Made by a program: the position numbers and the translations under genes. From NCBI GenBank assembly GCA_964575975.1, contig CAZNTU010000054.1, positions 1-29,862 of the forward strand: DNA of 29,862 nucleotides, written 5' to 3'. Source of the DNA: G963674505 sp964575975 (GTDB lineage Bacteria; Desulfobacterota; Desulfobacteria; Desulfobacterales; SKZT01). The notes under the pieces were generated by a model, which had not been told where the DNA came from, did not search any database, and saw only the letters and a list, made by a program, of their open reading frames with translations. Below, piece after piece: positions 23,841 through 29,862 of this stretch (position 1 is the stretch's first letter; each line of letters begins with the position of its first letter).

Positions 23841-24030
23841 TTTCCCCTCCTCTTTCCACAGTTGAAAAAGAAGCTCCCACTCCCGACGAGGCGGAGATGC
23901 GGCGCCTCCATAAAACCGCCAAGGCGGCAATATCCGGAGGACCATACGAAACGCCCCTCTTGCCCCGTTACAACGCTGTATGCAGCTCGAATTTCTTGGA
24001 CAAAATATCCGCCAAAGTTGGCGCATCGTG
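23841..24030 (-). promoter_or_regulatory. Structured 5' leader of the Ig-repeat gene
   Basis: No gene is seen. On the minus strand this leader can form CCGCC-tt-GGCGG (23916-23927) and GAGGCG ... CGCCTC (23888-23893 with 23903-23908), followed by GGGAGTGGGAGCTTC and T5. I cannot match it to a riboswitch class. It may instead be a dispersed intergenic repeat. No convincing promoter was found. Confidence 0.35.
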
Positions 24031-24329
24031 TAAGGGCCTCGGAACGAAATAAAGAAACCAAAGCCGTTCGCATTGTCGGCTTACGGCAAACGCGACGGCA
24101 TATTCGCTTTGTTTCGCGGCCACAGGCTGTCGTTCCGTATTCCCGAGGCGTCTTCCGTCTTCGGCGGCAAACGGCCAATTCCGTTCCGTCTCCGGGAAAC
24201 CCGATCCTTGCCGGGACGGCTCGCGGTTTCCCTGCCGAACGCTAAACGCCCGTTTCGTTTCGCCGGCTGCCGGTTCCGTCTTCCCCGACGAATAAGCTAA
24301 TAAGGTTGTCGTCAGGACGGGGTCGCAAG

Positions 24330-24607
24330 GCTACTAAGGTTGAAAAGAACGAAAATAAGGTTTTCGGAAAAGATCCGGAAAAAGGCGGCGGGGCGGACCG
24401 ATCAGTGGCTCGGCTTCCTTGCCTTTCCGCGGAAAATTCGCCTTCTTCGCCGACCGATCCGGCCCTTTACCCAAAAAACGGTGGCGGTTCGAATCGATCA
24501 ACGGATCGGTTTTCTTCCCTTTCCGCGAAAATTCCGCACCCCTCATCGACCAATTCGACCCGCTATCCGAAAAAAACCTTATTTTTGCACTTCGAAACCT
24601 TAGTAGC
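24330..24607. repeat. Inner inverted repeat element (MITE-like)
   Basis: GCTACTAAGGTT (24330-24341) is perfectly inverted as AACCTTAGTAGC (24596-24607). The similarity continues inward: AAAATAAGGTTTTCGGA (24352-24368) against TCCGAAAAAAACCTTATTTT (24566-24585). Each end is thus about 40 bp, imperfect, with 278 bp in all. A related GCTAATAAGGTT lies at 24296-24307. No transposase is encoded. Confidence 0.65.
24379..24569. repeat. Two diverged ~95-bp direct repeats inside the element
   Basis: 24379-24473 and 24474-24569 align along their length: AAAAA followed by a GGCGG-like stretch, a CGATCA-n-GG core, CTTTCCGCG with AAAATT, and a GACC/GACCC end. By eye they share clearly more than half of their bases. 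All frames can be read through in places, but no reading frame looks like protein. Confidence 0.6.
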
Positions 24608-24686
24608 ACGCGGCATCCTCCCCTCCCCCCTGACCTTATTGCCTTATTCATGGCTCGAAACGAAACACGGCCGCCGACGTTGCGCG

Positions 24687-24717
24687 AATATGCCGACGGC
24701 AAGAGAGTCGGCATATT
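24687..24717 (+). terminator. Strong hairpin, terminator-like on the + strand
   Basis: AATATGCCGAC (24687-24697) and GTCGGCATATT (24707-24717) are a perfect 11-bp stem with a 9-nt loop, followed by TATTTCGTTC. No + strand gene ends nearby, so it is more likely part of the repeat island than a working terminator. Confidence 0.4.
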
Positions 24718-24735
24718 TATTTCGTTCTGTGGCCC

Positions 24736-25291
24736 TAAAATGAATAGGAATATTAGTGTATAAGAATTACCATTCCATGCGAAATGGTATGCTAAAATTT
24801 TGATGGGCTTGTCAAGAAAAAAGTACTGGAAATATCCTTGCAAGCCGCGAGGAAAGGAAAAAATCGTCGGCAAAAGTCCTGCCGGCAGAGTGTACGAACA
24901 ACCGGCGGCGGTAACGGACGAAAACGGAAGGCAACGCGAGTCCGGACGACAAGAACGCTATGATTGTCCACTTCGCGCGCTTCGTGCCTTTGTGGTTCTT
25001 TTTTTTAAGTGCATGCTGCACGATGGCGAGGGTGGCCGAAAATTAAACCATTCTCCCTTGCTTTCAATAACAAAAGCCGCGCTTGCGGCGAACGTAAGCC
25101 CGCGTGCGTTTCGCCAGCATCCCCGCCGGACCGAAGAAGCCGGCCCCGAAGCGGAAAAGCGACAAGAATACTCCTCATGTATCTACCTAGAAAACCATAT
25201 CGGAGAGAAAGAGAAAGTCGCGCTACCTGGAAAGGGCTGGTGTCACGCCAATTCACCTCTCTGACCGCAGCGGTCGAAAACCCGCAACGAT
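24736..25291. other. Non-coding interval with small hairpins, no gene seen
   Basis: Contains TACCATT/AATGGTA (24768-24774 with 24783-24789), a CCAC ... GTGG pair (24968-24971 with 24992-24995) followed by eight T (24999-25006), GCCGC-gctt-GCGGC near 25077-25090, and GACCGC-a-GCGGTC (25263-25275). A 154-codon frame (24800-25264, +) is open, but its composition is not protein-like and it has no SD. I see nothing else. Confidence 0.5.
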
Positions 25292-25912
25292 TTAAGGTTT
25301 TAATTTTTCAAATGATAGATTTTCATTCTGTTCGGGAGAGTAAAATTCGGGATAGGGAAGCAGCTTCAGTTTTTCCGAAGGCGCGCCGTTTTCCTCAAGT
25401 GCGTCCACTCCGTCGACTGTGATTTCGTACTTGCCCGTTTCCCCTTTTTTGATCCATCCTTTTTCCTTGAGATACCAAATTTGAAATTCCATGACCTCCT
25501 CGGGGTATCCCAGCAACTTTTCCAGGTGCCAAATACCGATTCCGGGCTCCTTGGGTTTCTGCTTCCGAATCGCGTACACAGCCAAAAGGATGTCCTGCCG
25601 GACCTTCTTGCCGTTCTCGCGGGAATTGTCCGCGGACAGCGCGGCGTGGAATTTCCACTTCCGGATTTGTATTTCCTGGTATTCGACATCGTAGGCAGCG
25701 CGCTTTTCCGGATCGGAAAGCACCCGATAGGCTGCCAGAAGGGCGTTGAACTTGTCGAAGTTTCCCGTTTTGGAATTGTCGGGATGATACCTTTTGGCAA
25801 GGAGTCGGAATACCCTTTCGATGGTTTCCAAATCCGCATTGGAATCGACCTGAAGATACTCGTAATAGTTCACGAAATCGTTCGAATTCATATGTTTGGC
25901 TTCCGAGTTCAT
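25292..25912 (-). CDS. J-domain protein (DnaJ-like) with C-terminal winged-helix-like part
   Basis: 206 residues. The J-domain covers about 16-78: YYEYLQVDSNADLETIERVFR, the essential His-Pro-Asp at 43-45, then FNALLAAYRVLSDPEKRAAYD. There is no G/F region, zinc finger or DnaJ C-terminal domain, so it is a type III J-protein that should stimulate a DnaK/Hsp70 for a special client. Residues about 100-180 (VRQDILLAVYAIRKQ ... WHLEKLLGYPEEVMEFQIWYLKEKGWIKKG) look like a winged helix. ATG 25912 has AAAAGGAC upstream and overlaps the TGA of the preceding frameshifted gene (ATGA). ATG 25891 is an alternative. Last gene of the tad-type operon. Confidence 0.88.
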   Translation of the reverse strand: MNSEAKHMNSNDFVNYYEYLQVDSNADLETIERVFRLLAKRYHPDNSKTGNFDKFNALLAAYRVLSDPEKRAAYDVEYQEIQIRKWKFHAALSADNSRENGKKVRQDILLAVYAIRKQKPKEPGIGIWHLEKLLGYPEEVMEFQIWYLKEKGWIKKGETGKYEITVDGVDALEENGAPSEKLKLLPYPEFYSPEQNENLSFEKLKP

Positions 25913-26198
25913 TGGCTAAGTCCTTTTCCCTTTCTTTTCAACAGAATTTCCACCTCCTCCATTCGTTCGTATGCTTTTTCGAAAAATCCGGGCGAAACCT
26001 CCATTGCCGTTTTGAAACATTCCATGGCTTCCGATATTCGCCCCGGCCGAAACGATGGACTCGGAGGTTTCGGAAACCGAACAGTCGAAATTCAGGTCGC
26101 CCGAGAAATCGAGGTGCGGCGGCAACCGTTACAAGCGCGCGACAATGCGATTTATCCCCAAGCCGATCGCAACGCGTTGGCAAATCGGTCGTTTGCAT
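25909..26198 (-). pseudogene. Frameshifted small gene (Cys-containing, TPR-like end)
   Basis: ATG 26198 has AAAGGA just before it and starts MQTTDLPTRCDRLGDKSHCR. Protein-like sequence then appears to continue in a second frame (HLDFSGDLNFDCSVSETSES and IVSAGAN, near 26118-26040). It finishes in a third frame as SEAMECFKTAMEVSPGFFEK and AYERMEEVEILLKRKG, ending at TGA 25911-25909, which overlaps the J-protein ATG. Codon use (C/G at third positions) supports coding in each piece. Two shifts of the same direction are needed, so it is either a decayed gene or holds sequencing errors. CNGC and earlier Cys residues hint at a zinc ribbon, and the end resembles one TPR. Function unknown. Confidence 0.5.
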
Positions 26199-26210
26199 GG
26201 TTTCCTTTCG

Positions 26211-27692
26211 CTAATCGAACAGGCGCCTCGAACCGATGATATCCTTTCCGATCAAAACTCTTATTCCAACGTTGGAACGGTCGAAACCATCGACTTCCCT
26301 CATTTCCTGATAGCCGGGGAGTTCCATTGCGACGCGATAGGCTTCCTGGAACAACCCGGCGGTATAGAAAACGACGGTTTCCGAATGGCCGAAATGCTCC
26401 GCGTTTGTCAGGCGTATCACCGACAATCCGTTGTTTTTCAAATAATTTCCCACTCGGCGGGCCATGCCGTTAACGCCGTTTCCGTTGGAAATCTCGATTC
26501 CTAGGAAATTCGAAAGGCTTTCGGCGACAAGCAACTTTTTATCGGCGGTTTTTCGGTCCCGTATTTCCCGTTTTCTCGCGGCAACCGAAGATTCCGTTTT
26601 ATCGGACTGTTGCGTTTTGTATGTATCCGTATGATCGGAAACGGAGGCCTGGTTTAGGTCCAAGCTGGCAAAGAGCGACTCCACAGGTTTTGCCGGTTCG
26701 GGCAAGTCGGTTTCCTGGCTCGCAGGTTCGATCCGATCATTGTCCACGACGTCCGAATCCGCGGAACCGAAAGACGGGGCGTACTTCCTCTTGAACTCGT
26801 AGGCGTTGATTTTCATGAACCTGTTCTTTTGATCTCGAACGGGCTCGAACGATTCTCCCGTATGAACCGGTAACGGAACCAAAGGCGATTCCAGCGCCGT
26901 CGTTTTCTGTTCGGAACGATCTTGTTCAGGCTCCAATGTCAATGTCTGCGCCGTTGTTTCCCGTTCGGAAAAAACCTTATGGTTGTCGCGATTTTCCTCC
27001 AAAGCGACTTGAACCGTTTCCGTCTTTCCAGGTTCCTCCCTCAGGATATCCGCAGGCAAAAAGGGCGATGGCAGGGGAGTCGCGCTCTCTACCCCAAAGG
27101 AGGGCGCCAGTTTCGCCATGTGCGTTCGGGCGTGCTCCAGTCCTCCCGCCGTTTTGAATTCCTCGAAGGCGAGGTTCGGAAGATCCGCTTTCACGTAAGC
27201 CAGCGCCAAGTTGTTGCGATACCTGGAAACCTGGTCGTTCAGCTCGATCGCCTTTTCAAAGGCCGAAATCGCCTCCGGGGTTCGATATTGCAAAAGGTAG
27301 CAGTATCCCAGGTTATTGTGCGCGTCCGCCATTCCGGGCGCAGCCTCTATGGCCATCCTATAGGATTTTTCGGCGAGTTCGTAGTCCCCCAGCATATCGA
27401 GGGAGACTCCCAGCGCATTCAGGACGAGGGCGTTGACAGGGTCGATCTGCAGAGCCTTCTTAAGCTCCGCTACGGCAAACCGATGCCTGCCGCGCTCCTG
27501 GAAATGGCGGGCCATGCGAAAGTGAGCGTCGGCGTCCCCCCTGAGAAACCGAACCTTGGAAGAAAACCGGTCAAGGTCCTCGACGGTAAGGTCGTGAGGA
27601 GAGGCCACATAGTATTGCGAACAACCGGAAAAGATTGTAAAGCAAACAAGGACAACTGCGGTAACTATTCGTCCTGGCCAGCCGTATCTCAT
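26211..27692 (-). CDS. TPR lipoprotein with LytR_C-like C-terminal domain
   Basis: 493 residues. The lipobox FSGC gives lipidation at Cys24. TPR repeats lie about 52-190 (AHFRMARHFQERGRHRFAVAE, LVLNALGVSLDMLGDYELAE, AHNNLGYCYLLQYRTPEAIS, YRNNLALAYVKADLPNLAFEE). A long polar linker about 210-385 is rich in Glu, Thr, Ser and Pro. The C-terminal domain about 397-490 (IEISNGNGVNGMARRVGNYL ... VFYTAGLFQEAYRVAMELPG ... IRVLIGKD) has the pattern of the LytR_C domain, 'NGNGVxGLAxxxxxxL'. Such proteins accompany Tad loci; the exact job is unknown. SD AAGGAGG is 5 nt before ATG 27692. Its stop is 12 nt before the next start. Confidence 0.87.
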   Translation of the reverse strand: MRYGWPGRIVTAVVLVCFTIFSGCSQYYVASPHDLTVEDLDRFSSKVRFLRGDADAHFRMARHFQERGRHRFAVAELKKALQIDPVNALVLNALGVSLDMLGDYELAEKSYRMAIEAAPGMADAHNNLGYCYLLQYRTPEAISAFEKAIELNDQVSRYRNNLALAYVKADLPNLAFEEFKTAGGLEHARTHMAKLAPSFGVESATPLPSPFLPADILREEPGKTETVQVALEENRDNHKVFSERETTAQTLTLEPEQDRSEQKTTALESPLVPLPVHTGESFEPVRDQKNRFMKINAYEFKRKYAPSFGSADSDVVDNDRIEPASQETDLPEPAKPVESLFASLDLNQASVSDHTDTYKTQQSDKTESSVAARKREIRDRKTADKKLLVAESLSNFLGIEISNGNGVNGMARRVGNYLKNNGLSVIRLTNAEHFGHSETVVFYTAGLFQEAYRVAMELPGYQEMREVDGFDRSNVGIRVLIGKDIIGSRRLFD

Positions 27693-27788
27693 TTTTCCTC
27701 CTTATTTTATGGCGCGCATCGGTATAAAGTAAAAATTCAACTTGCCGACCACTCACTCCGAAATCTGTACTTCGTACCGTTCCGAATA

Positions 27789-28775
27789 TCAGTTGAAAGA
27801 GTCGTCCAAATCGATCTTTTTCAAGTTGTCGTTAGCCTTCACGTAAAAAGTCGGGCTGAGTTCTATCGCCTTGTTGAAAGCCCGCTCGGCTCCTTGGTAA
27901 CGACGTTGCGCCAAGAGCACGCAACCCAAATTGTTGTAGGCCCGCGCGGTATCGGTTCCTTTTTTGAAAGCCTCGAGCGCGGCGTCGTACCGACCCGTTT
28001 TGGCCAAGACCAGTCCCAGGTTGTTGTAGACTCTTTCTTTCGGGCCGTTCTTCTCGAGGGCCTTTTTCAATACCTCGATGGATTCTTCGTATCTTCCGGC
28101 CAGGGAAAGGGAAACGCCGAGATTGTTGTACAGCGTCGCCTCGCCCGGTGCCGAGGCGATAGCCTCGGTATACTCCCTGCAAGCCTTCTCGTAATCGTTC
28201 CTGAAGTCATAGATATTGCCGATATAGTTTCTCGCTTTCCAGAGTTTCGGCTCCAATTCGACCGCCTTGCGAAAACATTTTTCGGCTTCGTCGTATTTGC
28301 GCATATTAAAGTAGACGGTCCCCAAGCCTTCGTGCGCGACAGCTTGTTCCGGTTCCTTTTCGAGGACCTTTTTAAACCATTTCGAAGCTTCCTTGTAATC
28401 TTTCGCGAAAAGAAAAACCATCCCTTGCTTGTAGAAAATTCCGACATTATCCGGCTGCAACTCAAGGGATTTTTGGTATTGCACGAAGGCCATGTAATAC
28501 TCCTCCTGGCCGAAATACAAGTCTCCGGAGGCTTCGAGTTCCTTGCTCGTCATTTCCGGAAGGGGACGGCGATAAATATCGTCTTCTTCCGGCGGCGTAT
28601 AGAAATCGTTTGTCGAAAAAAAGCCTTTCTTGACGGGCCGAGCCACAGTCCCGTAGTTTCCCGCCGGAGTCCATTCCTGTCGGGAGTAAGCGCAACCCGA
28701 AAAATTCGCGGAAACAAAAAACACGAGAAAAACAGCCGTTAGAATGGAACTCGTATTGCGATTGTCGATCTTCAT
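27789..28775 (-). CDS. TPR lipoprotein (TadD-like)
   Basis: 328 residues. The signal sequence ends NFSGC with lipidation at Cys28, then about 50 residues of Pro/Tyr-rich mature N-terminus. From about 77 to the end there are seven TPR units (for example GDLYFGQEEYYMAFVQYQKS, GTVYFNMRKYDEAEKCFRKA, YNNLGVSLSLAGRYEESIEV, YNNLGCVLLAQRRYQGAERA). TPR lipoproteins in tad loci (TadD) act as pilotins/assembly factors for the secretin, so that role is the best guess; sequence alone does not separate it from other TPR lipoproteins. It lies 39 nt after tadC and 96 nt before the next TPR gene. Confidence 0.85.
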   Translation of the reverse strand: MKIDNRNTSSILTAVFLVFFVSANFSGCAYSRQEWTPAGNYGTVARPVKKGFFSTNDFYTPPEEDDIYRRPLPEMTSKELEASGDLYFGQEEYYMAFVQYQKSLELQPDNVGIFYKQGMVFLFAKDYKEASKWFKKVLEKEPEQAVAHEGLGTVYFNMRKYDEAEKCFRKAVELEPKLWKARNYIGNIYDFRNDYEKACREYTEAIASAPGEATLYNNLGVSLSLAGRYEESIEVLKKALEKNGPKERVYNNLGLVLAKTGRYDAALEAFKKGTDTARAYNNLGCVLLAQRRYQGAERAFNKAIELSPTFYVKANDNLKKIDLDDSFN

Positions 28776-28814
28776 GTGCGATCCTCGATTTCTTATGCAA
28801 TCCGTTTTACTTCA

Positions 28815-29783
28815 TCACATCCCATGTCTAAATACTCTGTACATAATAATAAGGGATGGGCCCAGAGAGACGACAAGAAAAGCGGGAAAGATAAAGAAAA
28901 CCAGGGGGAACAATAGTTTGACCCCGAGCTTCTCCGCTTGTTCCTCGGCCCTCTGGTACCTGGTCGTCCGAAATCCTTCGGAGAAAACCCTCAATGCCTG
29001 GGCTACGCTCGTGCCGAATCGGTCGGTCTGAATGAGCATTGTTATGAGGCTTCCTACATCCTCCATATCTGTTCTTGCCGCCAAATTTTTCAGCGCGACT
29101 TGCCGAGGTTTTCCGGCTCTCAATTCCAGATTCAAAAGCTTGAATTCCTCGCTCAGTTCGGGTTGTCTCAATTCCATTTCTTCGCCTACACGGCGCAGAG
29201 CGGCGTCAAGTCCCATGCCCGCCTCGACGCAGACGACCAGCAGGTCCAGGGCGTCGGGGAATGCCTTGGACATCGTTTCCCTTCTTTTCGATGTCTTCAT
29301 TCTCAGCCACATGTCCGGCAAAACTAGCCCCGCCAATGCCAAAGCAACTGCTATCGACAGCATCTGCGAAGAATTCATCGTTTTTACCACAAGAACGGCG
29401 AATGCAAAAAACGCGATCGGCAGGACTGTCATCAGAAGGAATTTGACGCCCCAGAATATGCTTGGAAAATCTTTGTTTCGCAGACCCGCCCTCAAGAACT
29501 TCAGCTTTATGTTTTCGTCGTCCGCCGATTTGCCCTTTTGCGTCTTAACTCCGACAGTTCTGAAAAAATTCAAAAAAGCGCCATCCTGCTCGCCGGACAG
29601 ATTCAAAGGCGACGCATCCGTCTCGATTCCTTCCCATCCGCCGCCCGCACCGACTTTCTTGAGCATTTCTCGTCTATTGCGAATACTTCTCAGGTGTATG
29701 GATACCCCCATGGACAAAAGACAAATAACCATAAAAGTCAAGATCGCGAACAACAAGGGTATATGATCGTCTCCTATTGTCAT
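28815..29783 (-). CDS. tadC: TadC-type inner membrane platform protein (T2SSF family)
   Basis: 322 residues. TM segments lie about 9-29, 110-133, 141-160 and 290-315. The T2SSF cytoplasmic domain covers about 174-285, with AFPDALDLLVVCVEAGMGLD (174-193), the core signature of TadB/TadC/GspF-like proteins, and LITMLIQTDRFGTSVAQALR. Together with TadB and the ATPase TadA it forms the platform that assembles Flp/Tad pili. Its length and single T2SSF domain after a long N-terminus fit TadC. SD AGAGG is 8 nt before ATG 29783. It is the first complete gene of the minus-strand operon; tadA/tadB would be expected beyond the right edge. Confidence 0.93.
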   Translation of the reverse strand: MTIGDDHIPLLFAILTFMVICLLSMGVSIHLRSIRNRREMLKKVGAGGGWEGIETDASPLNLSGEQDGAFLNFFRTVGVKTQKGKSADDENIKLKFLRAGLRNKDFPSIFWGVKFLLMTVLPIAFFAFAVLVVKTMNSSQMLSIAVALALAGLVLPDMWLRMKTSKRRETMSKAFPDALDLLVVCVEAGMGLDAALRRVGEEMELRQPELSEEFKLLNLELRAGKPRQVALKNLAARTDMEDVGSLITMLIQTDRFGTSVAQALRVFSEGFRTTRYQRAEEQAEKLGVKLLFPLVFFIFPAFLVVSLGPSLIIMYRVFRHGM

Positions 29784-29862
29784 TTTGCATACCTCTTTGG
29801 ATTATACGTGGGATGGTGAAAATTAGGCCAAACAACGGCTTGTATTTTCATCCCGCTTTTGT
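29784..29862 (-). other. Window edge upstream of tadC, no firm call
   Basis: One minus-strand frame enters from the edge and ends with a TGA overlapping the tadC ATG (ATGA); another ends with TAA at about 29823. Either could be the end of the preceding tad gene, but the 10-25 visible residues match no family by eye. Confidence 0.2.

Larger units (their letters stand above)
24034..24735. repeat. Non-coding island bounded by 20-bp inverted repeats
   Basis: GGGCCTCGGAACGAAATAAA (24034-24053) and TTTATTTCGTTCTGTGGCCC (24716-24735) are inverted copies with 18 of 20 matches, 702 bp end to end. Additional diverged similarity lies just inside: a GGCATATTCGC-type stretch near both ends. The interior is full of short TTCCGT/CCGG repeats and has no credible gene. 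It may be a non-autonomous mobile element or a composite of several. Confidence 0.5.

Noticed and set aside
24486..24495. GGTTCGAATC, looks like a tRNA T-loop
   Set aside because: No acceptor stem, D-arm or anticodon arm can be found around it; it belongs to the 95-bp repeat.
24034..24735. CRISPR array
   Set aside because: Only two diverged 95-bp repeats and inverted ends; no short identical repeats with regular spacers and no cas gene.
24306..24873. Overlapping 145- and 179-codon frames on both strands
   Set aside because: They run through the inverted and direct repeats, all frames look alike, and there is no SD or conserved motif.
24800..25264. 154-codon plus-strand frame
   Set aside because: Arg/Gly/Lys-rich with no domain, contains the T8 hairpin region, and lacks an SD.

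Overview
The window looks like chromosomal DNA of a Gram-negative, GC-rich bacterium. It has several lipobox lipoproteins, a Tad (tight adherence) secretion gene, a full 2-oxoglutarate dehydrogenase complex and Shine-Dalgarno-led operons. Family content (LysM/TPR lipoproteins, an AAA + PD-(D/E)XK 'DHYCLPP' ATPase remnant, Tad genes with TPR lipoproteins) suggests a deltaproteobacterial-type lineage (Desulfobacterota and relatives). That placement is inference; there is no rRNA or other marker here to fix it. A 100-N scaffold gap sits at 8230-8329.

Left part (1-5023, + strand): an aromatic amino acid operon, DAHP synthase - chorismate mutase/prephenate dehydratase - EPSP synthase - chorismate synthase, with 15-26 nt between genes. 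In front of it is a textbook transcription attenuator. A 26-codon leader peptide starts at a TTG with a strong SD and contains eight aromatic codons in a row (Phe-Tyr-Phe-Trp-Tyr-Tyr-Phe-Phe). It is followed by a protector hairpin, an antiterminator and a 13-bp terminator that can be drawn as mutually exclusive 1:2, 2:3 and 3:4 pairings. The leader would read all three aromatic amino acids at once, and I regard it as the most interesting object in the window.

5075-11119 (- strand): sucA-sucB-lpdA, encoding E1, E2 and E3 of 2-oxoglutarate dehydrogenase, then a small MTH1187-family thiamine-binding protein. The E1 cofactor is thiamine diphosphate, so that neighbour fits. 11204-17374: a broken AAA-ATPase/nuclease gene, a PfkB-type sugar/nucleoside kinase (-), then a + strand group made of a membrane-bound class III adenylate cyclase with HAMP, a LysM-polysaccharide deacetylase lipoprotein and an overlapping TPR/LysM lipoprotein.

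17498-23840 (- strand): an envelope/secretion cluster of unfamiliar composition. In transcription order it encodes a 767-residue secreted protein with Ig/cadherin-like repeats, two near-identical lipoproteins with a carboxypeptidase-regulatory-like domain, a 726-residue secreted protein with a zinc-phospholipase-C-type metal site (its predicted mature N-terminus is Trp, as in the classical enzyme), and a small exported protein. The lipoproteins arose from a very recent 609-bp duplication, and one of them carries a gene-fusion scar at its 5' end.

23841-25291 is non-coding and rich in repeats, including nested inverted repeats of MITE-like appearance. 25292-29783 (- strand): a Tad-type operon end, tadC - TPR lipoprotein (TadD-like) - TPR lipoprotein with a LytR_C-like C-terminus - a frameshifted small gene - a J-domain protein.
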